Source of the DNA: Thalassomonas haliotis
GTDB lineage: Bacteria > Pseudomonadota > Gammaproteobacteria > Enterobacterales > Alteromonadaceae
Reading direction: 5' to 3'
Length of the DNA: 64,000 bases
Assembly: GCF_028657945.1 (NCBI RefSeq)
Contig: NZ_CP059693.1
Coordinates: 2,232,001 to 2,296,000, forward strand
Shown: positions 49,954 to 59,472 of the stretch, piece by piece
How positions within the stretch are numbered: position 1 is the stretch's first letter
Layout of the letters: the number at the start of each line of letters is the position of its first letter
The notes under the pieces: model-generated
What the model was told of the DNA's origin: nothing
Seen by the model: the letters and a program-made list of their open reading frames with translations, nothing else
The model's database searches: none
Program-made: the position numbers and the translations under genes

Positions 49954-50574
49954 CTATTTATTATGCCTTTGGACAAGTACCTCCATTACCTCGCTCAGGT
50001 CGACATTTTTATCCTGCAGTAATACCAGGGTGTGGTAAAACAAATCGGCGCATTCCCCCAATAATGCTTCCCGGGTTTCGGCCACTGCCGCCAGAGCCAC
50101 TTCAACGCCTTCTTCACCCACTTTTTGTGCTATTTTAGTAGTGCCCCTGGCAAATAAGCTGGCGGTGTAGCTGCTGTTTGGATCATCGTCTTTTCTTGAG
50201 GCAATAATCTGCTCCAGATAGCTGAGGAAGTTTTTCTGGTGAATATCCTGTTCGGGAAAACAGGAATCCGTGCCCAGGTGACAGGTGGGGCCCTGGGGGC
50301 GGCAGAAAATCAACAGGCTGTCTTGATCACAGTCACAGATGACATTATCCAGGTTAAGGTAGTTACCCGAGACTTCACCTTTGACCCATAATCTTTGCTT
50401 GGAGCGGCTGAAAAAGGTCGCTTTACCGGTTTTTAAACTCATCGTCAGGGCTTCACGGTTCATATAACCCTGCATCAGCACGGCACCGGTATCCTGATGC
50501 TGGATAATGGCCGGCAGCATATCCGCCATTTTGTCCCAGGCTAACAACTCAACATTGTCTAGTGTTACTTGCAT
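49954..50574 (-). CDS. hisI: Bifunctional phosphoribosyl-AMP cyclohydrolase/phosphoribosyl-ATP pyrophosphatase
   Basis: Catalyses the second and third steps of histidine synthesis. The HisI half (1-110) has metal-binding CDCDQDSLL and [11 protein letters not shown], and the HisE half (about 115-206) has the helical MazG-like [21 protein letters not shown] and [13 protein letters not shown]. The fused 206-residue form is the enterobacterial type (hisIE). It is the last gene of the operon; its start overlaps the end of hisF by 10 nt. Confidence 0.96.
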   Translation of the reverse strand: MQVTLDNVELLAWDKMADMLPAIIQHQDTGAVLMQGYMNREALTMSLKTGKATFFSRSKQRLWVKGEVSGNYLNLDNVICDCDQDSLLIFCRPQGPTCHLGTDSCFPEQDIHQKNFLSYLEQIIASRKDDDPNSSYTASLFARGTTKIAQKVGEEGVEVALAAVAETREALLGECADLFYHTLVLLQDKNVDLSEVMEVLVQRHNK

Positions 50575-51344
50575 AATCGGATCTCTATTTGTTGCTCGGC
50601 TAAATATTGTTTCAGCTCGTTAATGTCAATAATTTTTTTGTGAAAGACACTGGCGGCCAGGGCGCCGTCAACATCGCCTTGTTTAAAGACATCTTTAAAG
50701 TGCTCCCGGGTACCGGCGCCGCCGGAGGCGATTAACGGGATATTGCAAATATCGCGAACCAGGGCTAACTGTGCTAGATCATAACCCTGGCGGACCCCAT
50801 CCTGGTTCATGCAGTTAAGTACGATCTCACCGGCGCCCAGTGCCTTTACTTGTTTAACCCAGTCTAAGGTGGTCCAGTGTGTCGCCGACGTTTTTTTCTC
50901 ATCGCCGGTAAACTGGTATACTTGGTATTGCCCCGTGCTTTTATCATAAAAGCTGTCGATACCTACCACCACACATTGCTGGCCAAAATGATCGGCAAGC
51001 TTGGTGATAAGTGCCGGGTTTTGCAGGGCCGGGGAGTTGATGCTGATCTTATCTGCGCCCATTTTCAAAATTTGCTGTGCATCCTGTTCGCTCTTGATGC
51101 CGCCGGCGACACAAAAAGGAATATCTATCACTTCGGCAATGCGGCTGACCCAGCTTTTATCGACTACCCGGGCATCGCTGCTGGCGGTAATATCGTAGAA
51201 AACCAGTTCATCGGCGCCGGCATCGGCATAAGCCCGGGCCAGTGGAACGATGTCGCCGATGATCTCATGGTTTCGAAACTGAACCCCTTTGACGACTTTG
51301 CCGTCCCTGACGTCCAGGCAGGGGATTATACGTTTGGCCAGCAT
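50565..51344 (-). CDS. hisF: Imidazole glycerol phosphate synthase, cyclase subunit
   Basis: TIM barrel that, with HisH, turns PRFAR and ammonia into IGP and AICAR. Catalytic Asp in [18 protein letters not shown] (residue 11) and a second in VVGIDSFYD, phosphate loops [12 protein letters not shown] and [12 protein letters not shown]. Length 259 is normal. It overlaps hisA by 19 nt, which indicates tight coupling. Confidence 0.97.
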   Translation of the reverse strand: MLAKRIIPCLDVRDGKVVKGVQFRNHEIIGDIVPLARAYADAGADELVFYDITASSDARVVDKSWVSRIAEVIDIPFCVAGGIKSEQDAQQILKMGADKISINSPALQNPALITKLADHFGQQCVVVGIDSFYDKSTGQYQVYQFTGDEKKTSATHWTTLDWVKQVKALGAGEIVLNCMNQDGVRQGYDLAQLALVRDICNIPLIASGGAGTREHFKDVFKQGDVDGALAASVFHKKIIDINELKQYLAEQQIEIRLCK

Positions 51345-52063
51345 GCGATAGCCTCCTCTAAAGTAAACTTTCCTTCGAGTAAGGATCGGCCCAGGATCAC
51401 GCCGCTGACCCCGGTTGGGATCAGCGCTTTAATGTCTTCCAGGCTGCCGATGCCGCCTGAGGCCTGCCACTTTATTGCCGGGTAGTTGTGGCAAAGCTCG
51501 CTATAAAGGTCAAGGTTCGAGCCGCTCAGGGTGCCGTCTTTGCTGATGTCGGTACATAATACGTGTTTGATACCGGCATTTAGGTAACCGTCAAGCAAAG
51601 GCTCTAAGGTAATGCCGCTGTCCTTAATCCAGCCGTGGGTGGGCAACTGCTTACGGCCCTGTTCATCGATGCGGATATCCAGCGCCAGCACAATTTTTTC
51701 ACTGCCATATTTTGTCAGCCAGGTTTGTACCCGCTGAGGTTGTTTGATGGCCAGGCTGCCGATCACTACGCGGTCTGCGCCCAGTTCAAGCAGTTGCTCA
51801 ACATCCTGTTCGTTTCGGACGCCGCCGCCTACCTGGATCACCATAGCGGGATGCTTGACCAGCTGTTTTAACGTGGCGAGCTGGCGTTTTGTGCTGTCCT
51901 TTGCGCCGTCCAAATCGACCAAGTGCATCACTTTAGCACCTGCGTTTGCATAAGCTTGCTGGCGCTCCTGTGGAGAATATTGATATTGGGTTTTCTGCTG
52001 GTAGTCCCCCTGATACAGACGCACCACCTCGCCATTAATTAAATCAATTGCCGGGATCATCAT
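51326..52063 (-). CDS. hisA: ProFAR isomerase
   Basis: TIM-barrel isomerase for the fourth step. [19 protein letters not shown] with catalytic Asp near residue 8, [26 protein letters not shown] with the second Asp and [13 protein letters not shown]. Length 245 is normal. It lies 67 nt after hisH, the only sizeable gap in the operon. Confidence 0.97.
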   Translation of the reverse strand: MMIPAIDLINGEVVRLYQGDYQQKTQYQYSPQERQQAYANAGAKVMHLVDLDGAKDSTKRQLATLKQLVKHPAMVIQVGGGVRNEQDVEQLLELGADRVVIGSLAIKQPQRVQTWLTKYGSEKIVLALDIRIDEQGRKQLPTHGWIKDSGITLEPLLDGYLNAGIKHVLCTDISKDGTLSGSNLDLYSELCHNYPAIKWQASGGIGSLEDIKALIPTGVSGVILGRSLLEGKFTLEEAIACWPNV

Positions 52064-52130
52064 AATGGCTTATCTCCTGAAGCTTTTAGTTGCGAAGGTT
52101 GTGAACGTTTATATAAATTAATTGCTTGCA

Positions 52131-52862
52131 TTATAACTCCAGAAAATTTTCGATGATTTTTCTCCCCAGTGCACCTGAGCGCTCGGGGTGAAATTGGCAG
52201 CCGATAAAATTGTCTTTGGCAATGGCCGCAGAAAAAGTAGTGCCGTATTCACAACTGGCGACGGTAAACTCACTTTTTGGTGCGGCAAAGCTATGGACAA
52301 AATAAAAATAATCTCCGGGGTTAATGCCGGCAAACACCGGATGATCCGATATCGAGGTCAAGGTATTCCAGCCCATGTGGGGGAGACGCTTTCCCTCTGC
52401 CTGCAATGGCGATATTGTGGTTGGGATCACTGCCAGACCTTTGATCTTGTTTTCTTCATTAACAGCGCTCTCAGCTGATGGCTTTAAACCTTCAGTTGAA
52501 GGCTTTATACCCTCAGTTGAAGGCTTTATACCTTCAGTTGAAGGTTTTATACCTTCAGTTGAAGGCTTTATACCTTCAGTTGAAGGCTTTATACCTTCAG
52601 TTGAGGACTCTGCCATCAGCTGCATGCCCAAACAAAAACCCAATACCGGCTGTTTCAGTGCCTTGATTGTGTCAGCCAGATTTTTTTGGCGGATATTTTC
52701 CATGGCATGGCGGGCATTGCCTACCCCGGGCAAGAATACCTTATCCGCCTGGCTGATTATCTTTGGGTCGTCCGAAATGACGACCTGATAACCTAATCGT
52801 TTTATCGCCGATTCAACCGAAAACAGATTGGCGCAGCCGGTGTCGATAATAATATTTTTCAC
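52131..52862 (-). CDS. hisH: Imidazole glycerol phosphate synthase, glutaminase subunit, with tandem-repeat insertion
   Basis: Class I glutamine amidotransferase feeding ammonia to HisF. The nucleophile is Cys77 in LGFCLGMQLM and the His/Glu pair is in FHPERSG; the oxyanion-side loop PGVGNARHAMEN is intact. Ten residues after the Cys the protein carries six tandem STEGIKP units (residues 87-128) and then a Glu/Asn-rich patch before LPHMGWN. In E. coli HisH this span holds an ordinary loop (ESNGVDLLGII type). Total 243 residues against about 196 in E. coli. All catalytic motifs and the frame are intact, so it is probably active. Start overlaps the hisB stop by one base. Confidence 0.94.
   Translation of the reverse strand: MKNIIIDTGCANLFSVESAIKRLGYQVVISDDPKIISQADKVFLPGVGNARHAMENIRQKNLADTIKALKQPVLGFCLGMQLMAESSTEGIKPSTEGIKPSTEGIKPSTEGIKPSTEGIKPSTEGLKPSAESAVNEENKIKGLAVIPTTISPLQAEGKRLPHMGWNTLTSISDHPVFAGINPGDYFYFVHSFAAPKSEFTVASCEYGTTFSAAIAKDNFIGCQFHPERSGALGRKIIENFLEL
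52479..52604 (-). repeat. 21-bp minisatellite inside hisH, six units
   Basis: Six direct copies of a 21-bp unit coding STEGIKP. Four units differ by one or two bases at most from each other; the outermost unit codes STEGLKP. The unit length is a multiple of three, so unit gain or loss keeps the frame. Confidence 0.95.
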
Positions 52863-53932
52863 TATAAGGTCCCTTTGGAGCTGGGCAGTTCATTGCCTTC
52901 AATTTTAATCGCCTGGCGCAATGCCCGGCCAAAGACTTTAAACAGGCTTTCTACCTGGTGGTGGCAGTTCCCCTCGCTGGTGGACAGGTGCAGGGTAATG
53001 GCCATGGCATCTGCCAGCGAGCGGAAAAAGTGCGACACCATCTGGGTCGACATATTACCTACCCGGCTATCGGTAAATTCGGCGTCAAATTCGAGCCAGG
53101 GGCGGCCGGATAAATCTATTGCACATTCGGCGCGGCATTCATCCATGGGCAGCACAAAACCAAAGCGGCCGATACCGCGTTTGTTGCCTAAGGCCTGTTT
53201 TAATGCCTGCCCCAGGGCCAGGGCGGTATCTTCTACGCTGTGGTGTTCATCTATGTGGTAATCGCCGTCCACCTTACAGTTGAGGCTGATACCGCCGTGG
53301 GTGGCGATTTGCTCCAGCATATGGTCAAAAAACCCTGAGCCGGTATTGATGGCAATATCACCTGTTTTATCGAGATCAACCGAAACCTTGATATCGGTTT
53401 CTTTTGTGGTGCGTACCACCTGGCTTTTTCTCGGCTGTTTCAGTAATAATTCGCCGATAGCAGCCCAGTTCAGCTTTTCTCTGTGGTATTGTAACCCCTT
53501 GATCCCCATGTTTTCTGCCAGCTGCAGATCTGTCTCCCGATCACCAATAACATAGGAGTTGGCAAAATTGACCTTTCCTTGCTGCAGATAATCACTGACC
53601 AAACCCAGTTTAGGTTTACGACAGCTGCAATTATCCTCTTCAAAATGCGGACAAAGCAGGACATCGGCAAAGGCAATCCCTTGAGAGTTAAACAGTTCCA
53701 TCATTTTATTGTGGGGCAGGTCAAAATCCTGCTGCGGATAACTGTCCGTGCCTAAGCCATCCTGGTTTGAAACCATCACCAGGGTAAAACCTTTTGCCTG
53801 CAGCGCCAACAATACCGGGATCACTTTAGGTTCAAACACCAGCTTTTCCAGGCTGTCTACCTGCTTGTCGGTTACCGGCTCTTCAATCAGGGTGCCGTCT
53901 CTGTCTATAAATAAAATATCTTGCTGGCTCAT
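52862..53932 (-). CDS. hisB: Bifunctional histidinol-phosphatase/imidazoleglycerol-phosphate dehydratase
   Basis: Steps six and eight. The N-terminal HAD phosphatase (1-165) has the DxDxT motif FIDRDGTLI and a zinc loop [15 protein letters not shown]; the C-terminal IGP dehydratase (about 170-356) has [15 protein letters not shown] and [15 protein letters not shown]. The 356-residue fused form is the enterobacterial type. One nt separates it from hisC. Confidence 0.97.
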   Translation of the reverse strand: MSQQDILFIDRDGTLIEEPVTDKQVDSLEKLVFEPKVIPVLLALQAKGFTLVMVSNQDGLGTDSYPQQDFDLPHNKMMELFNSQGIAFADVLLCPHFEEDNCSCRKPKLGLVSDYLQQGKVNFANSYVIGDRETDLQLAENMGIKGLQYHREKLNWAAIGELLLKQPRKSQVVRTTKETDIKVSVDLDKTGDIAINTGSGFFDHMLEQIATHGGISLNCKVDGDYHIDEHHSVEDTALALGQALKQALGNKRGIGRFGFVLPMDECRAECAIDLSGRPWLEFDAEFTDSRVGNMSTQMVSHFFRSLADAMAITLHLSTSEGNCHHQVESLFKVFGRALRQAIKIEGNELPSSKGTL

Positions 53933-53933
53933 A

Positions 53934-55133
53934 TTAGTTCTCTGAAAGTGTTTGTTGTTGTTCTTGCTTCGGCTCTTGCTTCGGCTCTTGTTTTGGCTCC
54001 GGCTGAGATAAGGCTTGGGAAAAGGCCTGATCGATTACTTGTTTTACCAGGTTAAGTTCCCGCGCACTGCCGATGCTGATACGCAGGCAATTATCCAGTT
54101 GCAGCTGTTTTGACTGGTCACGGATTAAAATACCGGCGTCAGTTAAGGCATCGAAAATAAAATCTTTGTCTGGTGTTTGAAACAGGACAAAATTGGCATC
54201 ACTTTTAAATACCTGTTTGCACCAGCTTTGCTCAGCCAGCCAGGAGGATAATTCAGCCCTTAAAATATTATTTTCCTGAACCCGTACCGACATTTGTGTC
54301 AGTGCCTGTTTTTCCAGTGCCCGGGCAGCAATATCTGCCACCGGACCCGGTACCGGATAAGGGGCGATGACTTTACTGAGCAGGGTGATGATTTCCGTAC
54401 TGGCCAGGGTAAAACCACAACGTAATCCCGCCAGGGCAAAAGCTTTTGACAAGGTACGCACTATGACCAGGTTGGGGTGGTTCGACAGTAAATTGCTGAC
54501 AGAACCTTGCGGACAAAACTCAATATAAGCCTCATCTACAACCACAACAGCACTTTGCCCGAACAGCTCCAATGTCGCTTCAATTTGCGCAAGCGGCAGT
54601 AAATTTCCCGTCGGGTTACCCGGCGAGCACAAAAAGACCAGTTTAGTATTACCCACTTGCTGCGCCAAACCGTCCAGATCCAGCTCGTTGTTGACCAGGG
54701 GAACTTTTACAATACCCGCACCGTGGTTTTCTGCGCTGATGGCGTACATGCCATAGGTGGGCGGGCAGATCAGTATGTTGTCCTTGTATGCCTTACAGAA
54801 GGTACGGATCAAGAGTTCAATGCCTTCATCCGCTCCCCGGGTGGCCAGGATATTCTCTACCGGCAACCGGCAGTAATCGGCATAAGCATTAAGCAGCTGC
54901 TCCGGTTGAAAGTCCGGGTAGCGGTTAATGCTGTCGCCGGTTAACTGGTAGATCCCCGGACCCGGTGCTTCGTTGGCATTTAGCCATACTTTAGCGTTAT
55001 TTTTTGCGCCAGTTTCTACATCAGTCTCTGCGCCATTTTTGTCGGCGGCCTGAAGACGCCGGGCCGACTGGTAAGGCACCATATCAATGAGTTCCTCACG
55101 GGCCAAGCGGGCGGCTATGCTGGATTTGTTCAT
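53934..55133 (-). CDS. hisC: Histidinol-phosphate aminotransferase with low-complexity C-terminal tail
   Basis: PLP enzyme converting imidazole-acetol phosphate to histidinol phosphate. [31 protein letters not shown], and the PLP Lys in [16 protein letters not shown]. Two departures from the family: a short insertion near residues 30-48 ([17 protein letters not shown]) and a C-terminal extension with three EPKQ repeats and a Gln run (about residues 376-399). It overlaps hisD by 4 nt (ATGA). Confidence 0.95.
   Translation of the reverse strand: MNKSSIAARLAREELIDMVPYQSARRLQAADKNGAETDVETGAKNNAKVWLNANEAPGPGIYQLTGDSINRYPDFQPEQLLNAYADYCRLPVENILATRGADEGIELLIRTFCKAYKDNILICPPTYGMYAISAENHGAGIVKVPLVNNELDLDGLAQQVGNTKLVFLCSPGNPTGNLLPLAQIEATLELFGQSAVVVVDEAYIEFCPQGSVSNLLSNHPNLVIVRTLSKAFALAGLRCGFTLASTEIITLLSKVIAPYPVPGPVADIAARALEKQALTQMSVRVQENNILRAELSSWLAEQSWCKQVFKSDANFVLFQTPDKDFIFDALTDAGILIRDQSKQLQLDNCLRISIGSARELNLVKQVIDQAFSQALSQPEPKQEPKQEPKQEQQQTLSEN
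53958..53999 (-). repeat. 12-bp repeats in the hisC tail
   Basis: Three to four near-perfect copies of a 12-bp unit coding EPKQ, just before the stop codon of hisC and outside the conserved enzyme fold. Confidence 0.8.
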
Positions 55134-56479
55134 TGGCCTTCACCTTGTTGTTTACTTTGCTCAATAGGGTTAGCTGTTTGCTCTTGTGTTGCCTGTTGTT
55201 CAAGGCGAATGGTTACCGCCCGCTTATGGCCATCTAGGCCTTCGGCATCGGTGAGCTCAGTAATACAGGGGGCCAGGCTGGCAAGGCCGGCTTTGGTGAT
55301 CTCCTGCACAGTAAAGCGGCGGTAAAAATCAGCTAAAGACAAACTGCTGCATACCTTGGAATAACCATAGGTAGGTAAGACATGGTTGGTGCCGCTGGCA
55401 TAATCACCGGCTGACTCCGGGGTATAAGCGCCGAGAAAAACCGAACCGGCATTGCGTATCTGTGTTAATTGGGCTTTGGGGTCTTTGGTCTGGATGATCA
55501 GGTGTTCGGGGGCATATTGGTTGGATACCTGTACAGCCGTGGTCAAATTGTCGGTTAAGATCAAGCGGCTTTGTGTCAGTGCTTGTTGTGCGATATCACG
55601 GCGGGACAACTGCGCCAGCTGTTGCGCTAATGCCTGCTCAACTTCAGTGATTAAAGACTCGCTCTCTGATACCAGTACGACCTGGCTGTCGGGGCCGTGC
55701 TCTGCCTGGGATAATAAATCGGCTGCGATAAATGCCGGCTTGCTGTTGCTGTCGGCTATCACTAAAACTTCCGACGGGCCTGCCGGCATATCGATGGCAA
55801 AACCGGGTACCTGTTGGGATAACTGCTTTTTTGCTTCGGTGACAAAACGGTTACCCGGGCCAAAGACTTTACAAACCGGTTTTATAGTTTGGCTACCATA
55901 AGCCAGCGCGGCAATTGCCTGTGCGCCACCTAAGGTATAGATTTCATCGATATTGCAAAGATCTGCCGCCACCAGCACTTCATTCGCCAGCTTGCCATTT
56001 TGATCCGGCGGGCACACTAGTACTTTACGATCGCAATTTGCCAGCTGGGCAGGCACTCCAAGCATCAATACCGTTGAGGGCAGGGGAGCGCTGCCGGCGG
56101 GAATATACAAGCCGACACTTTCTATCGCCTGTGAGGTTAAGGCACAGATAACCCCCGGACGGGTTTCCACCACGACATCCTGTGGTTGTTGTGCCTGATG
56201 AAAGCTTTTGATCTGCTCATAAGCTGTGTTAATGGCCGCCAGGCGTTCTGTGCTCAGGGCTTTTTTAGCTTGTTCAACCTGGGTTTGTGTTACTTGCAAG
56301 CTGCTCAGGGCAATGCCGTCAAATTTTTCCGTCAGAGAAAATAATGCCTGATCGCCCTGTTCTTTTACCTGGCTTAATATATCGGCGACCTGCTTTGATA
56401 GCTGTTCATTATTGGCGATTGCCGGTCGGTCCAGCAAAGCTTGCTGTTGCTCTGCGGTTAAGTTTTTCCAAATAATCAT
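55130..56479 (-). CDS. hisD: Histidinol dehydrogenase
   Basis: Zinc enzyme that oxidises histidinol to histidine in two NAD steps. 449 residues with VGLYIPAGSAPLPSTVLML, the GPGNRFVTEAKK segment, DMPAGPSEVLVIAD, the zinc/catalytic SQAEHGPDSQ (Glu-His) and APEHL. The C-terminal end carries a Gln-rich tail (about 20 residues) beyond the usual end. It starts 32 nt after hisG. Confidence 0.97.
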   Translation of the reverse strand: MIIWKNLTAEQQQALLDRPAIANNEQLSKQVADILSQVKEQGDQALFSLTEKFDGIALSSLQVTQTQVEQAKKALSTERLAAINTAYEQIKSFHQAQQPQDVVVETRPGVICALTSQAIESVGLYIPAGSAPLPSTVLMLGVPAQLANCDRKVLVCPPDQNGKLANEVLVAADLCNIDEIYTLGGAQAIAALAYGSQTIKPVCKVFGPGNRFVTEAKKQLSQQVPGFAIDMPAGPSEVLVIADSNSKPAFIAADLLSQAEHGPDSQVVLVSESESLITEVEQALAQQLAQLSRRDIAQQALTQSRLILTDNLTTAVQVSNQYAPEHLIIQTKDPKAQLTQIRNAGSVFLGAYTPESAGDYASGTNHVLPTYGYSKVCSSLSLADFYRRFTVQEITKAGLASLAPCITELTDAEGLDGHKRAVTIRLEQQATQEQTANPIEQSKQQGEGQ

Positions 56480-56511
56480 AGTGCTTGATACCTTATGCCT
56501 TAGCTTGCGCC

Positions 56512-57411
56512 TTAACCCATCATTTTTTCAATCGGCATCACCAGGATGGAATTACAGCCGAGTGATTTTAATGCTTCCATGGTTTCCCAGAAAATGGTTT
56601 CTGTGGCCACTACATGTACCGCCACCAGGTCATCCCGACCGGCAAGAGGCAAGATGGTCGGTGTTTCTTTACCCGGCATCAGGGCGCTGACCTCGCTGAT
56701 GCGGTCTTTCGGGGCGTGCAGCATAATGTATTTACTTTCTTTGGCTTTCATTACCCCCTGGATACGCGGCAATAGGGTGTTGAGTATCGACTGTTTTTCC
56801 GGGGACAGTTGTTCCACTGTTTGAATCATCGAAGCGGTGGAGCGGAAAATGATCTCCACCTCTTTTAAGCCGTTGGCTTCCAAGGTGGTACCGGTTGAAA
56901 CCAGATCGCAAATGCCGTCTGCCAGGCCAACCCGGGGAGCAACTTCTACCGAGCCGTTGAGCAGACAAAAATCGACATTAATGCCGTTTTGGGCGGCAAA
57001 GCGTTTCAGCAGTTGCGGGTAGGTGGTGGCAAAGCGTAAACCGTTGAGGCTGTCCACGCCCTGGTAATTAAACTCTTCCGGCATAGCAATGGATAAGCGA
57101 CAGCCACCGAAGTTGAGCGGCGAAGTCTTAATATATTCCGACTTACTGCCCATGAGCCGGCGTTCTAAAGCGGCTTCTTCCAGGGTGTTGTCGCCAACTA
57201 TGCCTAAGTCACAGACGCCGTCCATTACCAGGCCCGGGATATCACTGCTGCGCACCCGCATAATATCGATGGGCATATTGGAAACATGGGCCAGCAGGCG
57301 GCGGTCGGTAACATTGAGTTTTAAACCGCAGCGTTTGAGTAAACTTTGCGTATCTTCGCTTAATCTGCCGGATTTTTGCATTGCGATGCGTAAACGTGTT
57401 TCGGTAGTCAT
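56512..57411 (-). CDS. hisG: ATP phosphoribosyltransferase, long form
   Basis: First and feedback-inhibited step of histidine synthesis. The 299-residue long type has its own regulatory ACT-like C-terminal domain. Signatures: [27 protein letters not shown], and the PRPP loop [20 protein letters not shown]. The domain end (about 225-299) contains [16 protein letters not shown]. It is the first gene of the operon, following the leader and attenuator. Confidence 0.97.
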   Translation of the reverse strand: MTTETRLRIAMQKSGRLSEDTQSLLKRCGLKLNVTDRRLLAHVSNMPIDIMRVRSSDIPGLVMDGVCDLGIVGDNTLEEAALERRLMGSKSEYIKTSPLNFGGCRLSIAMPEEFNYQGVDSLNGLRFATTYPQLLKRFAAQNGINVDFCLLNGSVEVAPRVGLADGICDLVSTGTTLEANGLKEVEIIFRSTASMIQTVEQLSPEKQSILNTLLPRIQGVMKAKESKYIMLHAPKDRISEVSALMPGKETPTILPLAGRDDLVAVHVVATETIFWETMEALKSLGCNSILVMPIEKMMG

Positions 57412-57461
57412 GTGCCAGTATCCTAATTGTTGTTAGCGGCAATTTTTTGCCGGTAAAAAGT

Positions 57462-57497
57462 AAAAAACCCGAGAGAGTTGGACTCTTTCGGGGTTTT
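57462..57497 (-). terminator. his operon attenuator
   Basis: A 15-16-bp nearly perfect stem (AAAACCCCGAAAGAGT against ACTCTCTCGGGTTTT) with a small loop and a downstream TTTTTTACTTTTT on the minus strand. It lies between the His-rich leader peptide and hisG, at the expected place of the his attenuator. Confidence 0.92.
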
Positions 57498-57567
57498 GGA
57501 AACTGGTTATCTGTTTGCATTCACCGCTGAAAGAGCCATAGCCCTCCAGCGAATAAACCTGAATGGG

Positions 57568-57618
57568 CTAATCGTTATGGTGGTGGTGATGATGGAGATT
57601 AGTCAGGTTTAAAATCAT
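57568..57618 (-). CDS. hisL: his operon leader peptide
   Basis: A 16-residue peptide, MILNLTNLHHHHHHND, with six consecutive His codons (both CAT and CAC) before the stop. Ribosome stalling on these codons when charged tRNA-His is short should favour the anti-terminator and let transcription reach hisG. The ORF is too short for automatic finders. 156 nt separate its stop from hisG, enough for the alternative pairings. Confidence 0.95.
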   Translation of the reverse strand: MILNLTNLHHHHHHND

Positions 57619-57850
57619 TGTCTTGTTAACTCTTTAAATGCTGCGGTGTAAAGTAAAAATTACACTTGATTAATTAATATCTGTTTAATTGCTATTTACA
57701 CTACTTGGAAAATAAGTTTGCCGCAAGTATAAAATAAACATCTTTTAAAAAAAAATGGTCTAACTTATTCAGATAACCTGAATCGGGCCGATATAGTATT
57801 GAGATCAACGGCAAAATTCATATTTATTTTGATTAACTTGAGGGGGCAGA

Positions 57851-58180
57851 ATGGATATTTTTACCACAGCGCTCACCCGGGTGGTGCCGGTACCGATAAA
57901 GCCGAAAGAACTTAAGGTTAAAGCGCTTGTAAAAGAGGCCAGAACCCGAGAATTTGAACAGGAAATGGATCATCTGGAGCACGCGGGCAGCTTTTTTATT
58001 CCCGGCTACCATCCAGAGCATGACAATGAAGCTACTGCTGGCGGTGAGCAGAAAAATGAACAGCTGGTGCCAAAAAATGCTGAAGATGGCAAGCAAGCGC
58101 CTTCCGCCGGACCAGCGAAGGTGAAAAAAGCATCTGAAAAACCTGAAGATGAACCGCCGCATTTGGACATTTTTGTGTAG
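57851..58180 (+). CDS. Conserved acidic/basic small protein, unknown
   Basis: A 109-residue soluble protein with a good GAGGGGG site 7 nt before the ATG. The N-terminus MDIFTTALTRVVPVPIKPKE and the end HLDIFV look conserved by character; the middle is Lys/Glu/Pro rich and probably disordered. It is divergent from the his leader by 230 bp. I recall similar genes in Colwellia/Shewanella but no function is known to me. Confidence 0.7.
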   Translation: MDIFTTALTRVVPVPIKPKELKVKALVKEARTREFEQEMDHLEHAGSFFIPGYHPEHDNEATAGGEQKNEQLVPKNAEDGKQAPSAGPAKVKKASEKPEDEPPHLDIFV

Positions 58181-58300
58181 TATCAGCTTCGCTTTATTTT
58201 CACCCGCATGTCGGTTGTTCTTATTACAGCGAAAAGTGTAATGAACCAGATCAGCAATCACGATGAAGACCGCTGATCCTTTGTTAATGTGCAGGCGAAT

Positions 58301-58489
58301 TTATGGTTGTACGCAGGTACCGGCACAGCTCCAATATAAACTGCTGCAATAATTGGAATCATAACCATGGTTCATACAATCGGTATATACCGCCATACAC
58401 CAGGCTGTGCCGTCGCAGGATACAGCATTTACATTAAAGCCTACTGCCATGCCACAACTGACCAGAAAGGTTATTAATTTCTTTTTCAT
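58301..58489 (-). CDS. Small secreted Cys-rich peptide
   Basis: A 62-residue ORF with a signal peptide (KKKLITFLVSCGMAVGFNVNA) and a mature part of about 38 residues holding six Cys in the spacing C-x5-C-x6-C-x9-C-x5-C-x3-C, ending CVQP. An even number of Cys in an exported peptide suggests disulfides. AAGGAA stands 9 nt before the ATG (6 before a GTG in frame). No family recognised. It could be a toxin, inhibitor or envelope factor; nothing nearby tells which. Confidence 0.65.
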   Translation of the reverse strand: MKKKLITFLVSCGMAVGFNVNAVSCDGTAWCMAVYTDCMNHGYDSNYCSSLYWSCAGTCVQP

Positions 58490-58647
58490 CACGATAGTTC
58501 CTTATCTCATTGTTTAATATGGGTAAATTCACTTACGTTTATTTTATATTTTACAGATTCATTTATAGGTATTGAGCAAGCATTTAATGAAAAGCTTAGC
58601 CTCAAGTAAGTGATGTCATTATTAAGGCAGATGAAGTCAGAATATGC

Positions 58648-58704
58648 CCCTCCCCGTTTGGGGAGGGCAGATTTAAATGTCTGTTTTCGTCATGTTTTAT
58701 GACG
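58648..58704. repeat. Three consecutive hairpins
   Basis: CCCTCCCC-GTTT-GGGGAGGG (58648-58667), CAGA...TCTG (58668-58683) and CGTCAT-GTTTT-ATGACG (58688-58704) follow each other with almost no gap, in the stretch between the Cys-rich peptide and the HEPN gene. No T tract follows the first, so it is not a standard terminator. Confidence 0.55.
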
Positions 58705-58756
58705 ATAGGTAAAGCCTTTACTATCAACGAAAATTGATTTGTTTTATTCTTGGGGT

Positions 58757-59338
58757 ATGAAAGCATCAATCGCACATTTGCCTGACCATAAGCAGCAAGA
58801 ATTACAACGGGCTGTAGAAATCATTAGAGAAGAAATTGACCTTGAACTGCTGATTCTTTTTGGCAGTTACGCCCGTGGTGACTGGGTGGAAGATCTGGAC
58901 CCGGAAACGCTGCAATATCGTTATCAAAGTGATTTTGATTATTGGTTTAATCAAGCAAAAATATGCTTAGTCGGTTTCAATGATGCTTTAAGCCATGGTT
59001 TTTTGAATAAAGCAGCATTTGAACTTCATCAAACAACAGAAGGATTATATGGCGCTATTTTATTGGTATTTACCCGCTATAAGCCAAGTACTCATGATTT
59101 TACAAAGTTAGCCAAGCGGGTAGCCAGTGTGGAACCTCAATTTCTTGCCGTATTTCCGCAAGGCGCTGAAGAAGAAAGCGCGCGATTCAAATTATTACGT
59201 AAAGCCTATGTCGACGCCCGCTATAAACCGAGCTACAGCATAATCAAAGAGCAATTAACCTGGTTGGCGGAAAGGGTAGAGCATTTACAGCTCTTGACCG
59301 AAAAGTTGTGCAAAGAAAAAATAGCCAGTTTTGAATAG
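58757..59338 (+). CDS. HEPN-domain protein with collapsed nucleotidyltransferase domain
   Basis: The N-terminus (1-60) matches the start of a MNT-type nucleotidyltransferase with FGSYARGDWVED and the SDFD acidic pair; the rest (about 62-193) is a HEPN domain with LHQTTEGLYGAILLVFTRY and the RNase-type R-x5-H in RYKPSTHDF. In full-length NTase-HEPN fusions, as I know them, roughly 100 residues separate these parts; here SDFD runs straight into DYWFNQAK, so the core of the NTase fold and its third acidic residue are missing. The ATG at 58757 is preferred to a TTG six codons upstream, though its ribosome site is weak. Possible roles: toxin-like RNase, or a remnant. Confidence 0.75.
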   Translation: MKASIAHLPDHKQQELQRAVEIIREEIDLELLILFGSYARGDWVEDLDPETLQYRYQSDFDYWFNQAKICLVGFNDALSHGFLNKAAFELHQTTEGLYGAILLVFTRYKPSTHDFTKLAKRVASVEPQFLAVFPQGAEEESARFKLLRKAYVDARYKPSYSIIKEQLTWLAERVEHLQLLTEKLCKEKIASFE

Positions 59339-59472
59339 TTCTGCAAACTGTGTGATGCCTTTTATCTTCTGCAGTTTCTTTAATGTCCAAATGGGAATAA
59401 ATCTGCATTTCAAAGAAACTCAGGTATAATGCCGGAAAAATTCCTTTAACCCCATAGAACGATAACTTCTTA

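Noticed and set aside
52479-52604. Regular short repeats resembling a CRISPR array
   Set aside because: Units of 21 bp follow each other with no spacers and are in frame inside hisH.
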